In this document: one piece after another, positions 1 to 8,653 of the stretch
Position numbering within the stretch: position 1 is the stretch's first letter
How the letters are laid out: the number at the start of each line of letters is the position of its first letter
Assembly: GCA_963790965.1 (NCBI GenBank)
Contig: CAWBQO010000004.1
Location: forward strand, 1 to 64,000
Source: CAWBQO01 sp963790965
GTDB lineage: Bacteria; Bacteroidota; Rhodothermia; Rhodothermales; DASSAV01
Direction of reading: 5' to 3'
DNA: 64,000 nt
Translations under genes and position numbers: made by a program
The notes under the pieces: generated by a model
The model's input: the letters and a program-made list of their open reading frames with translations, nothing else
What the model was told of the DNA's origin: nothing
Databases searched by the model: none

Positions 1-124
1 TGCTCGGATAGACGCGGCGCACGAGCACGACGAGCGCAACGACCACGAACGCCCACGGCAGGACCTCGAAGAGGTACCACCGGAGCGACCCGCGGGCCGG
101 TTTGTTCTTCTTCTCCTTTTTCAT
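1..124 (-). CDS. N-terminal fragment of an unidentified membrane protein (runs off the window)
   Basis: An ATG at 124 on the minus strand opens a frame of 41 codons that continues past the window edge. The product begins with a lysine-rich segment (MKKEKKNKPARGS) followed by a hydrophobic stretch (WAFVVVALVVLV) and then RRVYPS. This looks like a short cytoplasmic tail plus one membrane anchor. The pattern would suit an N-terminally anchored inner-membrane enzyme such as a signal peptidase I-like protein, but too little is visible to name it. It points away from the rest of the window and is separated from the next gene by about 765 bp. Confidence 0.5.
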   Translation of the reverse strand, partial: MKKEKKNKPARGSLRWYLFEVLPWAFVVVALVVLVRRVYPS

Positions 125-889
125 AAACGAGCCGGGAAAGCGACGGCGCCTGTAGTCCGAACGTCGCAACTACCGGCTGTGTTGCCGGGCGGCCGGGTGT
201 GTTACGCGGGGCCGGATGCGCGGCGCGCTGCCTATGACGCCATTAGATTGACAGAAAGCGATGTAGGCGGCTGAAAATCTGAACCAGAGTACCAACGCCA
301 CTTCATTCGTGACGGAGATTCCCGGAGGCGTTAGAAGCCGTTCCAGCCACGCAGATCGTCCTGAGCATCTGGAATGTATCTCATCGGTGCGGGATCAACA
401 GGCTCTTAGGACTGAGTGTTGCGGCGCCCGGCTTGTCAACGCCCGGCCAGGGTGCGGCGGGCCTTACGCGTTCATTCACATACCCTTCCAAGCCGCCTCA
501 CCCGTATGTCGACGGTGAGCCGGTTCCTTTCAACAAGCGCCGGCGCAGGTCGTCCCGACGAAGATTCCATCCTGGGAGACGAACACACGCGGACCACGGC
601 ACGGACAGTGGGACCTCCGGCGGTGGAGATTGCCCAACAACGGCTTGGACCGTGCCGCGCCATTGAAGGACTTCGGCAGAGCTGCGGGGGAGTACAACAG
701 AGCGGAAGCCTCCGTCGGCGGCCTCGAAAATCCCGGGTTCGCGCTGGAGGCGCAGAAGGCGAACGTCCGCCGGCACCGAGACCGGGCGCATGATGCGGGT
801 GCGGTAGCTCGCGCGACTCCCCTTTGCTGAACGCAATGAGGCCGGTCGAAGCAGTTGCCTCGTCCGGCCTCATTCATTCTCCGGCGCGC
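125..889. other. Long stretch without a convincing gene
   Basis: About 765 bp lie between the truncated membrane protein and the barrel gene. Several overlapping open frames exist on both strands (for example 416-793 plus, 472-873 and 498-836 minus). Their translations are arginine/proline-rich and low in pattern, and none shows a recognisable motif, signal peptide or start context. They are what a GC-rich sequence gives by chance, or possibly gene remnants. No tRNA-like fold was seen. The only clear structure is the hairpin at 835-874. Confidence 0.6.
835..874 (-). terminator. Hairpin at the end of the outer-membrane protein gene
   Basis: A perfect 11-bp inverted repeat (AATGAGGCCGG at 835-845, CCGGCCTCATT at 864-874) with an 18-base loop sits 15 bp beyond the stop of the minus-strand barrel gene. 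There is no T-run after it on the minus strand, so it could be a terminator without a U-tract or an mRNA 3'-end stabiliser. Confidence 0.55.
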
Positions 890-1519
890 TTAGAAGAGTC
901 GCCCGAAGCGAATGCCGACGGTGGCGGCGGGGCCGCTCATGTCTGCCTGTCTGAGCGCGTGCGATTTGCCGGCCATCGCGAAGCGGTAGGAGCCGCCCAC
1001 CATCACGTTCATCCAGCGGGTGACGCCGATCTCCGCTCCGATGCCGGGTTCGAGCACGAGCGAAGTGGTGTGGTTCGCGTCGCGGTTCTTGCGGTCTAGG
1101 ACGCCGTCCCAGAAGCCGTCGCGCCAGTGCGCCTCGGCCCAGCCGACGAGCATCTTCGGGGCAACGTTGACGCGGTCATTGACCGCATATCCATACGCCG
1201 CACTGACGCCGCCGTACATGAAGTAGACGTTTGCTTCACCGTCGGGCGAGGGCTGGACGGCCTCGATGTTGTTCAGGAGCGTGTAGTTTTCGAGTCCGAG
1301 CATCAGGTTTCCCTTCGGTGCCCATTGGACTTTGAAGCCGGACATGACGGCCGCTTCGCCGCCCACCGTGGTGGCCTGCGCCGCCGGGCCGATGTACCAG
1401 CCGCGCCCGAAGGCGTCGGGGGTCTGTGCCGACGCCGTGTTGATCGCGCCGAAAAGGACCAACAGGATGGCGATGGCTGCGCTGCCGAGGACTGTGTTTC
1501 TTGCTGACTGAGCGTTCAT
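890..1519 (-). CDS. Small outer-membrane beta-barrel protein
   Basis: A 209-residue protein with a signal peptide (hydrophobic h-region about residues 10-28, ending in a SASA-Q cleavage-like site). The mature part alternates polar and aromatic/hydrophobic residues with frequent glycines (YIGPAAQATTVGGEAA, YFMYGGVSAAYGYAV, NVMVGGSYRFAMAG) and ends GIRFGRLF, a C-terminal phenylalanine typical of outer-membrane barrels. The size suggests about eight strands, like the OmpA/OmpW or Bacteroidota porin-family barrels. It probably forms a unit with the small gene 39 bp upstream and is followed by a hairpin. Its substrate or role cannot be told from the sequence. Confidence 0.75.
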   Translation of the reverse strand: MNAQSARNTVLGSAAIAILLVLFGAINTASAQTPDAFGRGWYIGPAAQATTVGGEAAVMSGFKVQWAPKGNLMLGLENYTLLNNIEAVQPSPDGEANVYFMYGGVSAAYGYAVNDRVNVAPKMLVGWAEAHWRDGFWDGVLDRKNRDANHTTSLVLEPGIGAEIGVTRWMNVMVGGSYRFAMAGKSHALRQADMSGPAATVGIRFGRLF

Positions 1520-1558
1520 GATGGTTCGATGTTTATCGTTGGGTGAGTTCGGGTGCCG

Positions 1559-1819
1559 TCACGCTTGCACCTCTTCGAGGCGGCAGACGCAGACGAGCGG
1601 GATGCCGAGGTCGCGGATGCGGCTGAGCATTCCGTGAAGCTGCGCCTGATCGGCCACAAGGCCCGTGAGGACGGTAACCGTCTGCCCCGAGGGTAGCCGA
1701 TCGTAGCGCGCGTCCATGTTGTCGAAGTTCGCGGTCCACGAAGCGTCCAGTCGGCCGGCTACGGAGATCCGGTAGCGTGCGGCGTCGGTGGATGCGTGAT
1801 GCGTTTCAGGCTGTGTCAT
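1559..1819 (-). CDS. Small conserved protein (GRLD...DQAQLHG...LGIPL type)
   Basis: An 86-residue soluble protein without signal peptide. The sequence has the shape of a family common in Chloroflexi, Actinobacteria and Rhodothermota and usually annotated as hypothetical: an N-terminal strand YRISVAGRLD with a following tryptophan, a central TVLTGLVADQAQLHGML segment, and a final strand IRDLGIPLVCVCRLEE. The compact alpha/beta pattern suggests a small regulatory or binding fold, but no function is known to me. It is transcribed together with, and upstream of, the barrel gene, with 39 bp between them. Confidence 0.65.
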   Translation of the reverse strand: MTQPETHHASTDAARYRISVAGRLDASWTANFDNMDARYDRLPSGQTVTVLTGLVADQAQLHGMLSRIRDLGIPLVCVCRLEEVQA

Positions 1820-1981
1820 GGGGTTTGGCTTGGAAAGGCCGTCTCGTTGCGTGACGGTTCAATAGTAGCGACTTCCGCCCCCGCCGCGCCTCCCCCGAAC
1901 GGGTGATTCGAGGGTGAAAGGGCGGGGGAGTTGCGGTCAGGGATGGAGTAGGCGCGGGGCGGGGCGAGATGTAACCCGCCG

Positions 1982-1995
1982 TGTAAGCACTTTCA
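1982..1995. promoter_or_regulatory. Candidate LacI-type operator upstream of GH97
   Basis: TGTAAGCACTTTCA is an imperfect palindrome (5 of 7 base pairs) resembling the AAGCGCTT core found beside the LacI-family gene (49921) and upstream of the first TonB receptor (5490). It lies about 120 bp before the GH97 start and just before a promoter-like pair. Assigned by similarity only. Confidence 0.3.
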
Positions 1996-2001
1996 TATGC
2001 G

Positions 2002-2029
2002 TTTGCGCCGGTGCATTAGCTTATCTTTC
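2002..2029 (+). promoter_or_regulatory. Candidate Bacteroidota-type promoter for GH97
   Basis: TTTG at 2002-2005 and TATCTTTC at 2022-2029 resemble the Bacteroidota -33 (TTTG) and -7 (TAnnTTTG) elements, with one mismatch and a slightly short spacer of 16 bases. It would leave an untranslated leader of about 80 bases before the ATG at 2117. Confidence 0.3.
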
Positions 2030-2116
2030 GGACGATTCCACCTCGATCATAGCGGAGGTGCGCCGCGTGCCGGCATTCCTCGTTCCCTATACTGTTTGAA
2101 TAATTATCGCCGCTCT

Positions 2117-4198
2117 ATGAAGTCATTCTCTCATCAGCGCAGCATTCTCTTCCTCGCGCTCCTCCTGCTCACCCTTCCCGCTCGGGCCCAGGAGCGCGCC
2201 GTTACGTCGCCGGACGGGACGCTCGCGGTCACGTTCAGCCTGCAGGACGGCACGCCATTCTACACGCTCGCGCGCTTCGGGCTGCCGGTCCTGAAGCCCT
2301 CCCGCCTTGGGTTCGTTCTCAAGGACGCGCCGCCGCTCGAAGACGGGTTCGCCGTCGTATCGGCTGAGAACAGCGCGGTGGATGAAACGTGGACGCAGCC
2401 CTGGGGCGAGAAGAAGAACATCCGCAATCACTACAATGAACTGCGCGTGATGCTCAAGCAGCAGGACGCCGCGGCGCGCACGCTTGCGGTCGTCTTTCGC
2501 GTTTATGATGATGGCATCGGCTTTCGCTATGAGGTGCCTGCGCAGCCGAACCTCGGCGCGTTCGAGATCATGGACGAACGGTCGGAATTTGCCTTCGCCG
2601 GAGATTTATCGGCGTGGTACATCGACGCCTATCAGCCGAACCGCTATGAATACATTTACGCGAACGCGCCGCTGAGCCGCCTCGACACGGTCCACACGCC
2701 GCTCACAATGGAGTCTAAGGAAGGTCTCTTCTTCAGCATCCACGAAGCGGCGCTCGTCGATTACAGCTCGATGACGCTGGCTCGTACGGACTCCTTCACG
2801 CTCGAGGCCGACCTCATCCCGTGGTCCGATGGTGTGAAAGTGAAAACGCAGGCTCCGATGAAAACTCCGTGGCGCACGCTGCAGGTGGGCGACACGCCGG
2901 GCGAGCTGATCACGTCGTCTCTCATCCTTAACCTCAACGACCCCTCCAAAATAGAAGATACTTCGTGGATCAAGCCGGGCAAGTACGTCGGCATCTGGTG
3001 GGAAATGCACCTCGACAAGACGACCTGGAGCTCAGGTGCCAGGCACGGCGCTACGACGGCGAACACGAAGCGCTACATGGATTTCGCGGCCGCCAACGGC
3101 TTCGACGGCGTACTCGTCGAAGGGTGGAACGAGGGATGGGACGGCGACTGGGTGGCCAACGGCAACAAGTTTAACTTCACCAAGCCGTATCCGGACTTCG
3201 ACATCGAGGAGCTGACACGCTACGGCGAGGCGAAGGGCGTTCGCCTCATCGGGCATAATGAAACCGGCGGCGGCGTGCTCAATTATGACCGCCAGCTCGA
3301 GGACGCCTATCGCTACTACGAGGGCCTCGGCGTTCGCGCCGTGAAGACGGGGTACGTCAACTACGGCACCGGCATCAAGCGCCTCGACGAGAACGGGCAG
3401 GAGCAGGGCGAGTGGCACCACGGGCAGTTCATGGTCGAGCACTATCAACGGACGGTCGAAGCGGCGGCGCGGCACCACATCATGCTCGACATCCACGAGC
3501 CGATAAAGGACACCGGCCTCCGGCGCACGTGGCCGAACCTGATGACGCGCGAGGGCGCGCGCGGACAGGAGTACAACGCCTGGGGCGAGAATGGCGGCAA
3601 TCCGCCGGACCACACTACCATTCTGCCGTTCACGCGGATGCTCGCCGGCCCGATGGACTATACGCCCGGCATCTTCGATTTGCTTTTTGAGGAGGAGCGG
3701 CCGAATAACCGCATCAACTCCACCCTCGCGCAGCAGCTCGCGCTCTACGTCGTTCTCTACAGTCCGCTGCAGATGGCGGCCGATCTGCCGGAGAATTACG
3801 AAGCGCGCCCCGACGCCTTCCAGTTCATCAAGGACGTGGCCGCGGATTGGGAGGATACGCGCGTGCTCAACGGCAGCATTGGCAACTATGTGACCATTGC
3901 CCGGCAGAAACGGAACAGCGCAGAGTGGTTCATCGGGAGCATCACGGACGAGAATGGCCGCACGCTCGATGCGCCGCTCTCTTTCCTGCCGTCCGGCCAG
4001 ACCTACGTGGCCGAGATCTACGCCGACGGCGACAACGGGGACTGGGTGACGAACCCATACGCCATGAAGATTCGGCATGTCCTCGTCGATGGAGGAACGG
4101 TGCTGCCGCTGCGGCTCGCCCCCGGAGGCGGGCAGGCCGTGAGGCTCCGCCCCGCCACCACGGCAGATCTGGACGCGCTCGACCGCCTCGCGCCCTGA
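2117..4198 (+). CDS. GH97 alpha-glycosidase (inverting, SusB-type)
   Basis: A 693-residue periplasmic or secreted enzyme. The ATG at 2117 is chosen because it starts a clean signal peptide (MKSFSHQRSILFLALLLL...ARAQ); the frame is open further upstream to 1997, but that part has no signal-like sequence. The order of domains is that of GH97: an N-terminal beta-sandwich (about 25-290), a catalytic (beta/alpha)8 barrel (about 300-580) and a C-terminal beta domain. Three acidic residues aligned by motif to the SusB catalytic and calcium-coordinating glutamates are present: HNET (E382), DIHEP (E461) and GQEYNA (E485), followed by TTILPFTRMLAGPMDYTPG. The HEP/GQEY pattern points to the inverting alpha-glucosidase branch rather than the retaining alpha-galactosidase branch. 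It is monocistronic or paired with the EamA gene 256 bp downstream. Confidence 0.9.
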   Translation: MKSFSHQRSILFLALLLLTLPARAQERAVTSPDGTLAVTFSLQDGTPFYTLARFGLPVLKPSRLGFVLKDAPPLEDGFAVVSAENSAVDETWTQPWGEKKNIRNHYNELRVMLKQQDAAARTLAVVFRVYDDGIGFRYEVPAQPNLGAFEIMDERSEFAFAGDLSAWYIDAYQPNRYEYIYANAPLSRLDTVHTPLTMESKEGLFFSIHEAALVDYSSMTLARTDSFTLEADLIPWSDGVKVKTQAPMKTPWRTLQVGDTPGELITSSLILNLNDPSKIEDTSWIKPGKYVGIWWEMHLDKTTWSSGARHGATTANTKRYMDFAAANGFDGVLVEGWNEGWDGDWVANGNKFNFTKPYPDFDIEELTRYGEAKGVRLIGHNETGGGVLNYDRQLEDAYRYYEGLGVRAVKTGYVNYGTGIKRLDENGQEQGEWHHGQFMVEHYQRTVEAAARHHIMLDIHEPIKDTGLRRTWPNLMTREGARGQEYNAWGENGGNPPDHTTILPFTRMLAGPMDYTPGIFDLLFEEERPNNRINSTLAQQLALYVVLYSPLQMAADLPENYEARPDAFQFIKDVAADWEDTRVLNGSIGNYVTIARQKRNSAEWFIGSITDENGRTLDAPLSFLPSGQTYVAEIYADGDNGDWVTNPYAMKIRHVLVDGGTVLPLRLAPGGGQAVRLRPATTADLDALDRLAP

Positions 4199-4454
4199 AA
4201 TAAGGTCGGCGACGGACGTAGGGAGTAGCATGGGAACGGGGGTGGGCCGCGGCTCGCCTCCGTTCTTCATGTATTATTGCCTCCCGCGTGCCGCCTGCGA
4301 AGAACTGCGGAAGAAGGTCGCGCCTTACGAGCCGGCTGTTCGGGCGTACGGGCGCTCCACGACGGGAGAAGCGATAACGGCGGCGGTGTCGTACCTTCCC
4401 GCCGCGCGGCGTTCGCTTCCGACTCGGCTAAATGGCCTCCTGGAGTCAAGTATT

Positions 4455-5333
4455 ATGTGGATCATGCTGGCACTGCTGGCCGCTCTCGGTTCGGCAGGTA
4501 CATCGCTGGTGCTCAAGCGCGTCGTGGCGCACGGCGGCATCGTCGTGTCGACGGTTGCGTTCCGCGCGGTTGCGGGCGTGCTGCTGCTGGGCGTCGTCGC
4601 CGTCTCCGGCGCGGTGCCGCACCTCTCGGCGCACTACTGGCGAACGGCGGCGCTCGTGATGGTGCCCGAAGTCGGCGGCATGATCCTGATGGCGCTGGCG
4701 CTGAGCCGGGGCGAGTTGTCCGTGGTGCAGCCGCTCATGGGGCTTCTGCCGCTCTTCGTGATGCTGGGCGGTGCCGTTTTCCTTGGCGAAGTGCCCTCCG
4801 CCGGGGCGGTTTTCGGGATCGTGCTCGTAGGGGCCGGCGTGTACGCGACGGGCATGGAGCGCGGCGGGTCATTGTGGCAACCCTTGCGGGCGCTCGTCTA
4901 CGCGCCCGCCGGACGCTACGCCGCCGGAGCCGCGTTCTGCTGGAGTTTCACGGCCGTGCTCCACCGCGTCGGCGTCGCGGCCGTGGGCGCGTTCCCCTGG
5001 GCGGTCACGCTCTGCATCGGCTCGGCGCTGGTGCTCGGCCTCTCCATACCGCTTATGGCCCGCATACGGCCCGTCATCCTGCCCGAGCGCGGCGGACCGT
5101 GGGGCAAGCTCGTCGTTCTCTGCGGAGTTCTCTTTGCCGTGCAGCAGACGGGACTGCAACTCGCCCTCAGCCTCGCCTACGCGAGTCTCGTGATCGCCGT
5201 CACGAGCGTGAGCATTTTCCTTGGCACTTTGCTCGGCGTGCTCGTCCTCCGGGAGCGCACGTCGCTCGGGCAGCGACTTGCGGGAGGATTATTTGTGAGT
5301 GTAGGGGCCGCTCTGGTCGCTTTCTTCGGGTGA
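4455..5333 (+). CDS. EamA/DMT-family transporter
   Basis: A 292-residue inner-membrane protein with about ten hydrophobic segments in two similar halves of five, the layout of the drug/metabolite transporter (EamA) superfamily. Start: the ATG at 4455 (MWIMLALLAALGS) begins directly with the first membrane helix and has GGAG about nine bases before it; the frame runs further upstream to 4230 but that part is not membrane-like. The motif PLMGLLPLFVMLGGAVFLGE in the first half and IFLGTLLGVLVLRER in the second half match the conserved end-of-repeat glutamates of the family. The substrate is unknown; members export amino acids, nucleotides or sugars. The 256 bp before it hold no other recognisable feature. 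Confidence 0.85.
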   Translation: MWIMLALLAALGSAGTSLVLKRVVAHGGIVVSTVAFRAVAGVLLLGVVAVSGAVPHLSAHYWRTAALVMVPEVGGMILMALALSRGELSVVQPLMGLLPLFVMLGGAVFLGEVPSAGAVFGIVLVGAGVYATGMERGGSLWQPLRALVYAPAGRYAAGAAFCWSFTAVLHRVGVAAVGAFPWAVTLCIGSALVLGLSIPLMARIRPVILPERGGPWGKLVVLCGVLFAVQQTGLQLALSLAYASLVIAVTSVSIFLGTLLGVLVLRERTSLGQRLAGGLFVSVGAALVAFFG

Positions 5334-5489
5334 GGATGACTTTTGGTCTTGACTTTGGAAAAGAAAATGATTAAATAGTAGCCATTCAATAAAATCATTG
5401 GAGGAAATCAGCGGCGCGGCGTTGTAAGCGCATCCGCGAAGGCCACGAGGCCGGCTTTTCTCCTGATCCATGTTTTTGTTAATCCTGCC

Positions 5490-5503
5490 TGAAAGCGCTC
5501 CCG
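5490..5503. promoter_or_regulatory. Candidate LacI-type operator upstream of the first TonB receptor
   Basis: TGAAAGCGCTCCCG carries the CG-centred AGCGCT core typical of LacI-family operators (compare the actinobacterial CelR/CebR site TGGGAGCGCTCCCA). It lies 64 bp before the receptor start and shares AAAGCGCT with the site beside the LacI gene at 49921. Confidence 0.4.
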
Positions 5504-5566
5504 TGTCTGTCGAGCTTTTCGGGAGCTTTTCACGACCCAATCATTTTTTCGCGACGCTCTGAACGC

Positions 5567-8566
5567 ATGTCAAGTATGATACGCACTCTCTGCACCGGAC
5601 TCCTTCTCCTGTTTTCAACGCTGGGCCTGGCTTCTTCAGCGGCCGCGCAGGGCAGAATCTCCGGCACCGTTAAAGACGCCGGCACCGGCGAAACGCTCGT
5701 CGGCGCAAACGTGATCATCCAGGGCACCAGCATTGGGGCCGCAACGGACGCGGACGGTCGTTATACCATTACTTCCGCCCCTGTCGGCACTCGGACGCTC
5801 GTCGTTAGCTACCTCGGCTATGACAATGAGGAGCGAACGGTAACGATCCCGAGTGGCGGGCGGCTCACGGAAAACTTCGAACTCACCTTTGGCGGCGTTG
5901 AGGGTGAAGAGGTGATCGTGACCGCGCAGGCGAGCGGTCAGCTCTCGGCCATTAACCAGCAGCTCCAGTCGAACACAATTTCAAACATCGTCTCGGCCGA
6001 CCGTATACAGGAGCTGCCGGACGTAAACGCGGCAGAGTCGATCGGGCGACTCCCGGGTGTCTCTATCCAGCGATCAGGCGGAGAGGCGACCAAGATCGCC
6101 ATCCGCGGCCTCTCGCCTAAGTACAGCACCGTGACCGTCAACGGCGTCCGGGTGCCCTCGACCGGCGGCGACGACCGCGACGTCGATCTTTCCCTCATCT
6201 CCTCCAACATGCTCGGCGGCATCGAAGTCAAGAAGGCCATCACGCCGGACATGGACGCCGACGCCGTGGCCGGCTCGGTGGACCTCAAGCTCCGCAACGC
6301 GCCCGCAGGCTTTCTCGTGGATGTGCTCGCGCAGGGCGGCTATAACCAGCTTCAGGACTACTACGGCAATTACAAGGTCGCCGGAACGCTCAGCAACCGC
6401 TTCGTCGGCAATCGGCTGGGCGTGATTGCAACCGCCAACATCGACCGGTATGATCGCAGCGCCGACAAGTTCAACGCCGGGTATCGCCGCGTCACGAACC
6501 TGGAAGGGGACGCGCAGATGGTGATCAACTCGCTCAACCTTCGGGAGGAGGTCGTCGAGCGAGGCCGTACCGGAGCGAGCTTCCTGTTCGACTACAAGAT
6601 CCCGCTGGGGACGATCACCGGCAACACGTTCTACAACCAGCTGTCGAGCAACGGCACCTACCGTGTCAACCGGCTCAGCGTCGAGAACAACCGGCACTTC
6701 TACGATCTGAACGCCACCGAGGGCAAGACGTCCATACTCACCGGCGCGCTCTCCGCCTCGCAGGATTTTGGGTGGGTGCAGTACGATGCGACCGTTTCGC
6801 GCTCGGCTTCGCGTAACAAGAACCCCCGCGACTACACTTGGAACTTCGTTCAGGAGACGAGCGCCTTTAACTTCGGCTCCTACCTCGTGAGCGACTCGAC
6901 GCGGCCCACTGAGCTGCTGAATTATGCGACGCTCGACTCCGCCAGCACCGGCCTTGCCGACGTCTACTACGACCGCGTGCGCCTCGAGGAGAACCAGACG
7001 GGTCTTCAGATGAACCTCACGTTCCCGTTCCGTCTCGGCAACCATTTCGATGGATATCTTAAAACCGGCGGCAAGCTGCGCTGGCTGGACCGCGCCAACA
7101 ACCGCGAGCGCACCGGGCGCAATGGTCTCCAGTATGGGACGACCGGGGGTCGGATAAATCAGTATCTGCTCTGCGCCAATTCGATGATCACTAACGGGTT
7201 CAACGGGTACGACATTCAGCAGACCACTGCCGCAGACAACGTGCTGCCGATCTACGTCTTTAACGACGGATACACGCGCGACAACTTCCTCGATGGCGAC
7301 TACGAGCTGGGCTATACCGTCAATCCGGAATACGCGAAGCAGTTTTCGCAGGCGCTTGACCAGTGCGGCTACTTCAAGGAGTATCCGAACGAGAGTCGCG
7401 GCAGCGACTACAGCGGCGACGAGCGCTACCATGCGGGCTACGTCATGGCCGAGATCAACCTGGGCCGGTACGTGACGCTCATCCCCGGCGTGCGCTACGA
7501 GGCGGACTGGTCGAAGTACCAGGGTCAGCGCTTCCGCGAAGTGGTCCTGAACAACGAGCAGCGGGAACCGACCGACCTCGACACGCTGACCGTGGAACGC
7601 GATTTCTCGTTCTGGCTGCCGATGCTCCACCTGCAGATCGACCCGGCACCGTGGCTCAAGATTCGCCTCGCCCGGACGAAGACGCTCCAGCGGCCCGGTT
7701 ACCAGCAGTACGCGCCGATTTCGCGCATTGACGCGCAGCAGCAGTACGCCTATGCGGGGAACAGCCTGCTCAAGCCGGCGCAGTCGACCAACTATGATGC
7801 GGCCGTTTCGATCTACCAGAACTACGTGGGTCTCTTTACGGCCGCGGCGTTCCACAAGAGCGTCCAGGACCACATTATCTGGGTGCGGTACTTCAGCTCT
7901 CCCGCGCGTCCGCTGCTCCCCGGCTTAAACGTGCCGGACGAGTGGATCGTGGACCCGAAGACGGGCAAGCCGAACAACCCGAAGGTTGACACCTACATCA
8001 ACAACCGGAACGACGCCGTCTACTACGGCGCTGAGTTCGACTGGCAGACCAACTTCTGGTATTTGCCCTCCTTCCTGAAGGGGCTGGTCCTGAACGTCAA
8101 CTACACGCGCATTTTCTCCGACACGAAGTATGACGCCTTCACGACGGAATCCGTGTGCGTGGCCAATTGTGGAACCCGGCGCGAGGTAACGCAGACGGTC
8201 ACCATCGACACGTCGCGGGTAGGCCGCATGGTCGATCAGCCGGCGAACGTAGCCAACGTGACGCTCGGGTACGACATCAAGGGCTTCTCCGCCCGCCTGT
8301 CATACCTCTACCAGGACGACCGCGCCGCCTCTATTGCGGCGCAGGTTCCCGCCGAGGATACGTTCTCCGGCGCGTATTCCCGCGTTGATCTGACGCTCCG
8401 CCAGAAACTCAGCGGGCGCTTCAACGGGCTCGAGTTCTTTGCCAATTTCAACAATCTCAACAACCGGGAGGACCGCAACTTCATCACCTCGCCGACCAGC
8501 GGCGACCCGACGTACGTCGAGTACTATGGTTTCACCATGGATCTCGGCGCTCGGTACCGGTTCTGA
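5567..8566 (+). CDS. TonB-dependent receptor with carboxypeptidase-regulatory-like N-terminus
   Basis: A 999-residue outer-membrane transporter. Signal peptide residues 1-28 (either M1 or M4 could start it), then a carboxypeptidase D regulatory-like beta-sandwich (GRISGTVKDAGTGETLVGA, about 30-115), a plug domain (about 130-250) and a 22-strand-type barrel ending in LGARYRF. The plug motifs RIQELPDVNAAESIGRLPGV, IRGLSPKYSTVTVNG and IEVKKAITPDMDADAVAGSV are those of the Xanthomonas-Caulobacter type (TIGR01782-like) sugar receptors rather than the SusC family. No SusD follows; instead a hairpin and a beta-helix protein with a T9SS tail do. It is the likely uptake gate for mannan/cellulose oligosaccharides made by the downstream enzymes. 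Confidence 0.92.
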   Translation: MSSMIRTLCTGLLLLFSTLGLASSAAAQGRISGTVKDAGTGETLVGANVIIQGTSIGAATDADGRYTITSAPVGTRTLVVSYLGYDNEERTVTIPSGGRLTENFELTFGGVEGEEVIVTAQASGQLSAINQQLQSNTISNIVSADRIQELPDVNAAESIGRLPGVSIQRSGGEATKIAIRGLSPKYSTVTVNGVRVPSTGGDDRDVDLSLISSNMLGGIEVKKAITPDMDADAVAGSVDLKLRNAPAGFLVDVLAQGGYNQLQDYYGNYKVAGTLSNRFVGNRLGVIATANIDRYDRSADKFNAGYRRVTNLEGDAQMVINSLNLREEVVERGRTGASFLFDYKIPLGTITGNTFYNQLSSNGTYRVNRLSVENNRHFYDLNATEGKTSILTGALSASQDFGWVQYDATVSRSASRNKNPRDYTWNFVQETSAFNFGSYLVSDSTRPTELLNYATLDSASTGLADVYYDRVRLEENQTGLQMNLTFPFRLGNHFDGYLKTGGKLRWLDRANNRERTGRNGLQYGTTGGRINQYLLCANSMITNGFNGYDIQQTTAADNVLPIYVFNDGYTRDNFLDGDYELGYTVNPEYAKQFSQALDQCGYFKEYPNESRGSDYSGDERYHAGYVMAEINLGRYVTLIPGVRYEADWSKYQGQRFREVVLNNEQREPTDLDTLTVERDFSFWLPMLHLQIDPAPWLKIRLARTKTLQRPGYQQYAPISRIDAQQQYAYAGNSLLKPAQSTNYDAAVSIYQNYVGLFTAAAFHKSVQDHIIWVRYFSSPARPLLPGLNVPDEWIVDPKTGKPNNPKVDTYINNRNDAVYYGAEFDWQTNFWYLPSFLKGLVLNVNYTRIFSDTKYDAFTTESVCVANCGTRREVTQTVTIDTSRVGRMVDQPANVANVTLGYDIKGFSARLSYLYQDDRAASIAAQVPAEDTFSGAYSRVDLTLRQKLSGRFNGLEFFANFNNLNNREDRNFITSPTSGDPTYVEYYGFTMDLGARYRF

Positions 8567-8572
8567 ACCAGT

Positions 8573-8611
8573 GTTCCCGCTGTGCGGCCCCTCGTGGACG
8601 CACAGCGGAAC
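8573..8611 (+). terminator. Intra-operon hairpin after the first TonB receptor
   Basis: GTTCCCGCTGTGCG (8573-8586) pairs with CGCACAGCGGAAC (8599-8611) with one bulged C and a 12-base loop, starting seven bases after the receptor stop. No T-run follows. It may stabilise the upstream message or act as a partial terminator that lets part of transcription reach the beta-helix gene. Confidence 0.5.
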
Positions 8612-8653
8612 GATGCAACACCACCAACCATCCACTCTACTCAGAGGATGAAC

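Noticed and set aside
472..877. Overlapping frames of 112-133 codons in the upstream gap.
   Set aside because: No motif, no start context, composition as expected by chance. A decayed gene cannot be excluded but nothing supports one.
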